Shown here piece by piece: positions 31,101 to 42,500 of a stretch of DNA of 42,500 nucleotides. The position numbers were made by a program, and so were the translations under genes. The first letter of the stretch is position 1; each line of letters starts with the position of its first letter. The notes beneath the pieces were generated by a model. That model saw only the letters and a program-made list of their open reading frames with translations, did no database searches and had not been told where the DNA came from. The DNA comes from Actinidia chinensis (Eukaryota > Streptophyta > Magnoliopsida > Ericales > Actinidiaceae). The stretch covers positions 5,066,387 to 5,108,886 of the forward strand of contig CM018890.1 in assembly GCA_009663005.1 (NCBI GenBank), given 5' to 3'.

Positions 31101-34100
31101 ACAAAGATGTAATTATTTTCTCATTTATGTTTCTCTATTGTTTGCAAAAAGTTCTTTAAGGTGAAAATCACAAGTAGTTTTTCATTTTATGTCTGTTCTC
31201 TGATTTATATCCTTGTGTTACCTATTGTAATTCCAGCTCAGCGAAGGATTCTTTCAAATTCCTGACCAAGTATCTGGTAACTTTTTCTGGTGAAGATGCA
31301 TATACTGTTGGTGAAGCGAAGGAGGAAGCTGTGCGGGCTATTATTGAATTTGTGAAGGCACCTGACATGTTTCAGGTATTGCAGTCCTTAATTGAATATT
31401 ACATATGAGCTTTGGAGGGGAAAGGGAGGAATTGGACAATCTTTGAGTGGTAAGGAGCCTAGGACTAGGAACTCACTTATTGAGACTGTAATTTGTTTGC
31501 AATAATAATAATAATAATAATAATAATAGTAGTAGTAGTACGAGGCTCAACGATTTTGCGAGTTGCATGTTTGGGGTTTTACACTTTTTCTTCCTCTCCT
31601 TTCAGTTTTATTTTTTGAAAAGCTTTTCTGTACTTTTTACCAAATTAAGGAAATGCTGAATTGTTTTGATTTTTTTTTTATAATTTGATATAAACCGAAT
31701 GTACAGTGCAAAATACACACACACACACACACGTATGTACGTATATAAAGACTACTCATTTTGTTTTGCATTTTTTTACACAATTTCATCGGTCCTGTTT
31801 AAGGTTACTCCTTGACAGGTTAGTTTGATTTAGGGGTCTGCTGAGGGCCATCTAAACCCAATCTGCACCCAAGCTTAACTTCATGGGCTTGAATTGCTCA
31901 GAAGAGGTTGGAGTTGTCAGGTAGTATCAGATTATCGACATGAAAATGCCATTTTTCGAGTGTGTACAGAGAATGCGTTCCAGTGCTGAAGAACATTTAC
32001 ATAGTTTGCAGTGGAAACACATTATGCATGAGTACTAAACAAGCAATACGCCTTGAAGGACTCCTCGTTATAGATAGATCTGTGTTAATACTTACTACTG
32101 TATGAATGTTTGATCTGCTTGATCAACTTTAGAAGACATATTCCTGGATGTATATTTCTTGTTATTATTCCTGTGGTTGATCTTGTGAAATTTTTAGATT
32201 TTTTTTGTGTGTATATATTGGTCTTTCTCTGCATCAAGTGTTTTTGTTTTGGGGTAGGGGGTGGGTAATAACAATTTTTAGCCTTTGGCAAAGGTAGTTG
32301 CATCATCATCAAAGTCATTAGTTATCCCGCTTGAAACCTAAAGATGGACGATACATGGAACATGGAAAGATATGTTGTTCAGCACAAGTGCATGTGAATG
32401 ATTTTTGAGTTGCAGTTTGCAAAAGGGAACCACACGCTCAGGCTTAAATAATCCAAAGAAACTAGTCATGGTTTTAAATCTTAAAATCTTGTATACCAGG
32501 GTAGCTGTTAATTCTTGCATAATCGTGGTTACCTGTTTGGCTGATACAAGGTCGTACAATAACTGAGGAAGTGTTTTTTATGGTTGATGCTTGTTGGTAG
32601 TGGGACTGTTCGGAGATGGAAAAGAGCTAGGCTATATAGAGATTGTGCGGGTGTCAAAGTGAGGGTAGGTGTCTAATATGCAGAATTCGTCTATGAAAGG
32701 TATAAAAAAGAGAGCAAAAGGAAAGGTTGCGTTGGATTTATCTAATTCATATACTATTTGTTAAATTAAATTGTGTTTACAAGGTGACATTAAGGGTTGC
32801 CAAAAAACCCAGACCCTATGGGTCCCTGCCTATCAACCAGTGAGAGTGGTTTGGAATTTTTCCTAGGAAGAGGTGGGAGAGTTTGGAGAGGGTGAGGTAA
32901 ACAGTAACCAATATGGTTCGGGTTGGGTCTGGGCAGAGGAGGGGTCCTTCGATCCGATTACATATAATATTACAAAAACTGCCAAATGGTTTATATATTT
33001 ACTGTCATCATTTAAATAAATTAGGACCATTAGGTTTTCAAATCTGGGTTTTTTGTGATTTTGTCTGAATTTTACTAGATGTTCACTTGTAGTGCAAAGA
33101 AAAAAGTAGTTTACCTTGATTTCAAATTTGTTGGCATGCAGTATGATACGTGTAGGCATGGAAACCAGGATAAAGCTAGTGCTAATGCTAGTCTGATTTG
33201 AACCTCAGACGGTTGGAGTATCCGAATTGTTCTTCTAGTGTCGGGTAGAGGGGTGGGGTTAGGGGGGTAGGGTGTGTAATTAACATTTCGTGGGCAGGGT
33301 CAAGCGAGGGGGCAGGGGCAGGGTTTCTTAGGTGGGGTAATGAACCCCCACCCCCCTAAAAAAATAATAATAATAAATAAATAATAATAATAATAATAAA
33401 AATACTGTTTCCATTTCTGCACAGAGCATTTATGCATAATACTGAAGTTCTATGTAAAAATACATTGTAAACGTACATTCCTGGTTGAATGTTAGCTGCA
33501 TGTCGAAAGCATATTTCATACCCTACCCCCCCCGCCGAGTATCCGACATTTGGTACTTACAAATATACGCGTTCATCAAATAGAAAGGCCGCTGTATTTG
33601 GAAAAATTAGCTTTGCAAACAACAGAGTTGGGATGAACGTTTTGATTGTCAGTTGGATAAATACGTATTTTTTATGATAAGTAATTGTTTATGGCCCTAT
33701 GGGTATCATTTTTATTGTTAACTGCTTGACTATGGTTATATGTTTGTGATGTCAAGCTGTCAAAGCTTTCTTGTGACTTGGTTGTGCTTATGTTCTGGTC
33801 TTACCGTACTATTTAGTCCCCTTTTCTTTGCCGATAAAAAAGCCATTTAGTATTCTTATCTCTTAAATTTTACTCTAGTTTTGAGCATTCAAATATTAAA
33901 TTCTTTGTGGGTTTTCATGCAGTTGCGATTTGCTAGATATGCCTGCCGTTGCACAATGGAGAAGGATGCTAAATCCGCATTGGTGTTGTATCAGCTTATG
34001 AAGAACTCTTTCTGACGCAGAGGCTGGATGCATACTTAATTGAGCAGCAAATTTACTTTGCTGAAAAGCTATGGTAAGGATCCATTTTGGCTTGAATCTC

Positions 34101-35641
34101 AAAATTTCTCGGCAAGCGCTAAGCTTAATATTGTGAACCGCATCTATTTGATTCTCATGTTGGTCTTTGAATGGTTTGTAGGTTCTGTCATGAAGACTGT
34201 AGGATAGCAAAGATGAGGTTGATGTCATTGGTAGATCTTGCCTCCGCGGAATCTGGCCAAAACTTTCATATGCACTTTCAAGGGACACAACTCTGTGTAA
34301 ATTTTATTTTCCATTCTGCATCTGCTGCTCTTACTTTGTGTACATGTGCGATATAATGACGCAAGGGTCTTTGTAGATCAATGATGATGAGGTGGAAATG
34401 TTGGGTGGGGTTTAAGGCAATCACAGCAAAGTAATCGCTTGCCCACGATGGACAGATGAATGAAATTGTATGTAAGGTGCGTGTATGGTATTTCTTTGTC
34501 CCTCCCTCATGCTTCCCCACTTCCCCTCCTTTGTCGGTGCCTCTTGAGTCTTGAGTGCAATCTAATTTATGAACTTCATTATTGACTGGTGAATAATAAT
34601 CATACTTTTTTGGTGTGTAGCCGCTGCACTGAGCGTGTGTTTGGGCAGCGTCAATGGCAGTCCCTGCGATCAAAGCTAGCAACATGGAGGGTAAAGAACT
34701 CCTTCCGATTTATTTGCTTTGATTTTTTATTCTATTCTGGTGTTTTTTTAATACTAGATTACACACACCCCTTTTTATAATGCGATGCATTATCTGGATC
34801 TCGGATTTGATTGTCAAAGAATGGGCATTTTGGTTTGATGTTACCTTGTAATCGTAGTTAAGGGAATATCTTGAGGTTGTGTTTGTTTGCCTAGATTAGG
34901 CCGGTGGATTGAAAATATATTAAACACAACATGCTTTAATGGTAAGAACCACATAGAAATATGCTTGTGGCCAGAGTAATACCAAAGTGACAGCAGTATT
35001 ATGTCCTTCATTGGGTGGCTAACACCCTGTGGGGTAATTGAAAGTATTTCCATATAAAAAGAGCTTGTTTGATCAGTTAGAAATAAAAAAATGAACGGAA
35101 ACATGGTTCCAATAAAAGGAATCCTGATTCTGCAGATTAGTAGGGAAAAGAAAAAAGGGACCTGAGAACGATATTATTCCCAATTTAAATATTGCACCCA
35201 CTGGAATAGTATTTTGGCTCTCAATATGGGCTGTCCATAAGCCATTTATCTGCCCGAAAGCAATAAAGAGAAGCACATTGGTCAGTGTCAATTGACCCAT
35301 GCCCAACCCAGAACGTATTGTGTGATCGGTCCTCATAGGGTCCCGTCGAAGTAAATTACCCATAGATGGAGATAATTCTGTCTTCTTTTTCCTATACTTG
35401 CATGATAATGCTAACTGGATAGCCCCATCCGAGCATGCCTACTTTGGTTGGTGATCTAATGTTCCAAGTTAGTCATTCATCTGTCCTACCTCACGTCTTT
35501 CGTTTTATTTCTGTTGCAACTTATTGAATGTTTCTGGAAATTTAACTTTTGTACGACATTTTTTTCTAGGGTAATATCTCAAACGTCATCAGCACCATCC
35601 AAGCTAACAAGATAACGGAAGACGGCACACAAGCAATGTAA
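27986..35641 (+). CDS. EIF3M: Eukaryotic translation initiation factor 3 subunit m (PCI domain); several exons frame-broken
   Basis: Cytosolic subunit of the eIF3 initiation complex. Ten exons: 27986-28078, 29520-29649, 30634-30772, 30866-31075, 31237-31375, 33923-34073, 34182-34296, 34377-34471, 34621-34690 and 35570-35641. The conserved start is MTTVVPTSEEDPALSVVRF. Exon 3 holds CIFTVICNLVTKP, exon 4 LYNLLENPYSRF and VNGKVTEHIIPSF, exon 5 SFKFLTKYLVTFSGEDAY, exon 9 RCTERVFGQRQW, and exon 10 NISNVISTIQANKITEDGTQ (PCI domain end). Exons 1, 2, 3, 5 and 9 are clean. Exon 4 runs into TAA at 31056. Exons 6, 7 and 8 contain conserved words in shifting frames (LLDMPAV, YQLMK, LTQRLDAY, VHED-like CHEDC, KMRLMSLVDLA). 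Exon 10 stops about six codons early (TAA at 35639). All splice sites and nearly all exon lengths match the family. As written no full protein can be made; this is a duplicated pseudogene or a consensus-error patch. Confidence 0.9.
28087..28143. repeat. Compound microsatellite (CT)n(AT)n(GTAT)n
   Basis: Lies in eIF3m intron 1 and begins only about 8 nt after the exon 1 donor (GT at 28079-28080). Confidence 0.9.
29619..29751 (+). repeat. 68-bp tandem duplication across the eIF3m exon 2 donor
   Basis: Copy 1 (29619-29686) starts gatgtcatattttctaaag, and copy 2 (29687-29751) repeats it without indels. The unit contains the last 31 nt of exon 2 and the first part of intron 2. In copy 1 the exon ends ...gaaaaag|gtatag (donor GT at 29650-29651). 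In copy 2 the same place reads gaaaaag|atatag (29718), so the donor there is destroyed. Confidence 0.9.
29928..30170 (-). mobile_element. 243-bp non-autonomous Helitron in eIF3m intron 2
   Basis: On the minus strand it begins TCTATACTATTATAAAAGGC (plus 30170 downwards), preceded by A, and ends CTAG (plus 29928-29931), followed by T. The hairpin gtgggtgcccac lies at 29934-29945. The start is the canonical plant Helitron 5' end. It is non-coding and compact. It inserted between A and T, as expected for the family, so the element looks complete. Confidence 0.8.
31501..31541. repeat. (AAT)n/(AGT)n microsatellite
   Basis: Trinucleotide run in eIF3m intron 5. A (CA)n tract follows at about 31713-31731. 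Confidence 0.85.
32795..33560. repeat. G-rich degenerate repeat in eIF3m intron 5
   Basis: Dense runs of ggg/ccc words (ttcgggttgggtctgggc, gtgggcagggtcaagcg, gagggggcaggggcaggg, then gaacccccacccccct) resemble the degenerate gggcgggt-type non-autonomous elements of plants. An (ATA)n run (33363-33400) lies inside. The outer limits are uncertain. Confidence 0.4.
33243..33272 (+). other. Predicted G-quadruplex motif
   Basis: Five G-runs (3, 4, 4, 6 and 3 Gs) separated by loops of 4, 1, 3 and 2 nt, on the coding strand of an eIF3m intron. The motif would form in the pre-mRNA as well as in the DNA. Prediction from sequence only. Confidence 0.55.
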
Positions 35642-36230
35642 GGCTTGACGATACATTGAAAAAGCTCTCATTTTGTGGCAATGAGTTTTATTCTTTTGGT
35701 CTTAGTGGCAATGAGTTCGAAGACCCATCTTTGTTTAGTGATGGGTCAGACATGGTGGAAATCCCAAACTACATTGGTTTCAATTCTCTTTTGTTTGAGT
35801 TGGAAGCGAGTTTATGTCATGGAAAATTTGACAGAGACAAGTAGGTTTTTCATGCCTCAAAATTTTGATGTTTATTGGCTGGAATATAAACCTTGTTGGC
35901 ATTACAAGTTTTGTTTGGCGATCAATGTCATATATAAGAGCTAGGTTTGGGGTTGCTTTGCTTTACGGAGCAAACAAATCCGCAACTTTGAAGAACTAAA
36001 ACAACATTTGAGAAGCAATACATAAACCAAAAATAGAAAAACCCAACCTGCGGGAAAAAAGGATTCTCCTCCATTGATTTCAAGGACAAAAAGTGTTTCA
36101 ACTTTCGCGGATCGTTAGATCGCTTATCATGGAAGAAGTGTCAAACAACATGATAATTTCATTATTCAGTTTCTTTCTCAGCAAATTGTACTTCCAAATG
36201 GGACACGTAATTGCATTGTACGTCCATGCA
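35642..36230. other. Convergent intergenic spacer between eIF3m and ABCB27
   Basis: Holds both 3' UTRs. gtggcaatgagtt occurs twice (35675-35690 and 35705-35720). No gene of its own is seen. Confidence 0.5.
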
Positions 36231-39822
<3,592 letters not shown>

Positions 39823-40340
39823 CTGCAGGTGGAGAGTTTAGCACATTGAAGATCAAAGCTCCCATATTACTGCCAAATCAGAAGCGATCAAATATTTGAA
39901 TTGTAACAAATATATACATATATAAAAAAGCACACTCAAGTTTACCTAAACACTAACTAATACTTTAATGAAGCCTTAATTACTTACTACTTAGGATAGG
40001 CTAGATGAATCTTTTTCCATAATTCAGCTCTATTTAGATCTACAACAAAAATAGGTCACCATGTGATTTGAACTCGCAATTTATTTATTTTGAGTGTTTC
40101 TCTTAACCTTGCCTTGCCATCAACTATCAAATGATTCATCCATATTGCAGAATTTTGCACTCACCACGCAGCAAAACTTTCAGATATAGCTATCATACCT
40201 CTAATTACTTTATTGTGTATCGTTTTGTATTAGCGTATTATCATCATCTGTCTCACCATCAAAAAATAGCCACACCCAATTCACCTCAACTGAAAACAAC
40301 AAAATCACCTAAAACTTGCTTGAAACGGGAAATGACCTCT

Positions 40341-40761
40341 TGTTGAGGTACTTGTTATACTGAAGCGGGTCCATAAATCAAACACAAATGCACAAGCGAA
40401 CAAAACACAAAATTTACGTGGTTCGACAAATTGCCTACTTCCACGGGAGGGGAGAAACAAAGTCACTAATAGATAGAATACAAAACATAGGAGGAAACAC
40501 ACTCACTCAAACTCTCAGCTTACTCTCTCTGATCTCTCACACACACTCAGATTTACCACAACTTACCATGCTTCACTCTCTGTCACTTTACTCTATTTAT
40601 AAGAAAAGGAGAAGCGAGAATGAGGTGAGCAATGAGCTCATCTTCATTAGCGCTTGTTGTCGAGAGTCCATAAAGGGGCTTGCATGTTTTCACAATGGTG
40701 GCTGGAGTCAATAATAATGACTCCAGCAAATGCAGCAAATCTTCCTGGATTCTTAAAAAAT
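40341..40761 (-). repeat. 3' LTR of the copia element
   Basis: On the minus strand the LTR follows a polypurine-like GCCAAGGTGGA. It has a TATA box (cttataaatagag, plus 40591-40603) and a CT/GA-rich leader. It contains gaaccacgtaaattttgtg near the end and finishes ...ctcaaca. Its first bases do not start with the usual TG, so that edge is approximate. Confidence 0.6.
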
Positions 40762-40829
40762 ATCCACCTTGGCGAGAATTCATCTGCTGAGCAAAAATTT
40801 GAACCAACACAGATCTCAACTCTGCCTTC

Positions 40830-41208
40830 CATGCGCCTTAAGGCGCCTTGCATCCGAAGGTGCTTAACAATGTGTGATCAAGTCCAAGCAGTATTGGAAC
40901 TTGAACCCAGTGACAACCATTATCATCATATCAGCTGGATTAATTGCAGTATCAATTTTCTACGGCACAATGTCACCTTCCTCTTGAATCTTGCAAACAA
41001 AATGGAACCGAACATCCGACTGTGATGTACCTGATTCTTTGGCAAATGGATTGCGCTCTGACTATCGCAATAGACAGTGACCTATTCTTGGTCCTCCTGT
41101 CACTGTTGAACGGCGCTTGTCGAGGTCACCTGCATAATCTGAATCTACGTGGCCGATAACAAGACGATCATCACCATTACCTTTCTCGAACTTCAAGCCA
41201 AGATCAGA
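40830..41208 (-). pseudogene. Copia RNase H relic
   Basis: On the minus strand: GLKFEKGNGDDRLVIGHVDS, then SDYAGDLDKRRST, then CDSQSAIHLPKNQVHHSR, and frame-shifted NPADMM and VVTGFKFQYCLDL. These are ordered landmarks of the copia RNase H and polyprotein tail. A segment after RRST is shortened and at least two frameshifts are present. Confidence 0.7.
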
Positions 41209-41650
41209 AGTGCTTCGTAACGGAGGAAACAATGGCAAAGGATCTTTGAAAGAAACTAGAATATAAGTACATGACAAAGAGCATCGAGAGCCGCCTCTGC
41301 CTCAAAAAGAAGCTCTTCATCAAGAAGGTATATATGTACAAACATCTGAATGATTACAATAAGATCCTTGTTGATTTACAGAATTTGAATGCTAAAATTG
41401 TTGATGAACACTTAATTACCACATTGTTATACGGGAAGGAAAAGATCAACTTTAATGATGTATCTAATGTATTGTTAAAAAATGAGTACCGAAAGAAGAA
41501 CAAACAGGTCCACATAGATACATCAAACGAAGCCTACACAGCAAGGGGAAGATCACAGAAGAGATATCCAAGTAAGAACAAGGGGGAAATCTCGATCAAA
41601 ATCACATGGAGCATCAGTCAATAAGAAGCTTGCCAAAGACGAGTGCGAGG
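41209..41650 (+). pseudogene. Inverted copy of copia gag (plus strand)
   Basis: Reads in the opposite direction to the rest of the element: ETMAKDL-like start, YMTKSIESRLCLKKKLF, KHLNDYNKILVDLQNLNAKI, TTLLYGKEKINF, NEYRKKNK. It is a diverged copy of the minus-strand gag at 42000-42385, and the homology extends to aagaagcttgccaaagacga at about 41621-41640. The longest open stretch is about 117 codons. Confidence 0.75.
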
Positions 41651-41990
41651 GAGATGAGGTTCTTCTGCAGGTCCATCGCATACCGAACACCCTTCAAGAG
41701 CCTCATCGTTCCATCGTGCAACTTCTCCTGGATGCTTCTTATCCCTTGTGTCTTACAGGCATTGTCGTTGCCCATAAGAACTGCTCCACCATCTAAGGTC
41801 GAAAACCAATCCCTATTGGGACACATGTGATAGGTACAAACGGAGTCCAAGATCCACTCATTAGAATGGCCAACAAATGATGAACTCATCAAAGGCATTG
41901 TCTGAATCTTCGTCTTCACTAGCAACATTGATTATGGATGGCTTGTCCTTCTACTGCACTTTCTGCTTTGGACAATCTTTCTTCCAGTGC
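41651..41990 (-). pseudogene. Copia protease and zinc-knuckle relic
   Basis: On the minus strand: a remnant CAYC...DCPK (frame-shifted) near 41960-41990, then SNEWILDSVCTYHMCPNRDWF with the protease active site reading D-S-V instead of D-S-A/G. GAVLMGNDNACKTQGI and MDLQKNLISL follow, after which the frame breaks at the inverted gag junction. Confidence 0.7.
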
Positions 41991-41991
41991 G

Positions 41992-42500
41992 ACAATAAGC
42001 GCACTATTCTTTGGAAAACTTCTTACTGCCTAATGCCCCAAGTGATTTTGATATAGATTTCCCCCTGTTCTTACTTAGAGATCTCGTCTGCGATTTTCCT
42101 TCGCTTGATGTATCTATGTGGACCTGTTTATTCTTCTTTTGAAAATCATTAAAGTTGATCTTTTTCCTTTCTGTATAACAGTGTGGTAATTAAGTGTTTA
42201 TCATCGATTTTAGCATCCAAATTCTGTAAATCAGCAAGGATCTTACTGTAATCATTCAAATGTTTGGACATATATACCTTCTCGACAAAGAACTTGTTTT
42301 TTAGATAGATGCGACTCTCGATACTCTTTGTCATGTACTTATCTTCCAGTTTTTTCCAAATATCCTTTGCCACCGTTTCCTTCATTACGAAACACTTCTA
42401 ATCTTTGGCAAGGAACAATCGGGTTGTGGCACAGGCTCGACGACTCAAGTGATCCCGTTCTTTGTTCGTCATGCCCTCGGGCTTCTCCTCCAAGGCGATA
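41992..42500 (-). pseudogene. Copia gag relic, open at the window edge
   Basis: On the minus strand: EEKPEGMTNKERDHLSRRAC, ATTRLFLAKD, stop, then VAKDIWKKLEDKYMTKSIES, KHLNDYSKILADLQNLDAKI and TTLLYRKEK, a copia gag (UBN2-type) pattern. There is an in-frame stop near 42400 and a shift near 42150. The gag start and the 5' LTR lie beyond the window. Confidence 0.7.

Larger units (their letters stand above)
40341..42500 (-). mobile_element. Rearranged Ty1/copia retrotransposon, 3' part, running off the window
   Basis: Right to left on the minus strand: gag (42500 to about 42000), zinc-knuckle remnant and protease (41990-41651), then an inverted gag piece on the plus strand (41209-41650), RNase H (about 41209-40830), polypurine-like GCCAAGGTGGA, and the 3' LTR (about 40341-40761). 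Integrase and reverse transcriptase are missing. Every part carries stops or shifts, so it is non-autonomous. It lies upstream of the first visible ABCB27 exon, in the same orientation as that gene. Confidence 0.8.

Noticed and set aside
34278..34685. 135-codon minus-strand ORF
   Set aside because: Antisense to eIF3m exons 7-9; no independent evidence.
35073..35363. 96-codon minus-strand ORF in an eIF3m intron, hydrophobic, at first sight like an organelle gene fragment
   Set aside because: I could not match it to any plastid or mitochondrial protein; it lacks supporting context, so it is left as a chance ORF.
40341..42500. Idea that the copia element is full-length and active
   Set aside because: Integrase and reverse transcriptase are missing and every remaining domain has stops or shifts.

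Overview
The window is nuclear DNA of a flowering plant. Its five gene loci have plant-type exon-intron structure with GT-AG introns, and the proteins belong to plant families. The long AT-rich introns and gaps are packed with plant transposon types: Helitrons, MITEs, Ty1/copia and an endogenous pararetrovirus. It does not look like a grass, but I cannot name the species.

Layout. 1-4.9 kb: AT-rich intergenic DNA with fold-back repeats and a short Helitron. 4.97-12.47 kb (+): a MES11-type methylesterase-like alpha/beta hydrolase with five exons and a 4.1-kb first intron full of nested repeats. 12.5-17.6 kb: intergenic, with a copia LTR end, a second Helitron and two MITEs that have clear target-site duplications. 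17.6-21.7 kb (+): a SPIRAL1-like microtubule protein gene with a non-coding first exon. 22.1-24.2 kb: a decayed endogenous caulimovirid (capsid zinc-knuckle ORF relic, promoter, leader, second ORF relic), followed by an LTR-like repeat. 26.1-26.4 kb (-): ribosomal protein eL39, intact. 27.99-35.64 kb (+): eIF3 subunit m with ten exons. 36.23-39.82 kb (-): the C-terminal seven exons of an ABCB27/ALS1/TAP2 half ABC transporter, all intact. 40.3-42.5 kb (-): a rearranged Ty1/copia element where the upstream ABCB27 exons would be expected.

The gene set is ordinary: translation (eL39, eIF3m), cortical microtubules (SP1L), a vacuolar transporter and a hydrolase. No operon-like or clustered pathway is visible. 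eIF3m and ABCB27 converge, with stop codons about 590 bp apart.

The main anomaly is that the three plus-strand genes (MES11-like, SP1L, eIF3m) carry clusters of small indels that break the frame in some exons. Their splice sites and exon lengths are kept, while the two minus-strand genes are perfect. This is either a set of young pseudogenes or patches of poor consensus sequence. The best structural findings are a 68-bp tandem duplication across an eIF3m splice donor with one dead donor copy, a 243-bp Helitron in the next stretch of that intron, an inverted gag duplication inside the copia element, and the pararetrovirus relic. I did not find a convincing entirely new biological system.
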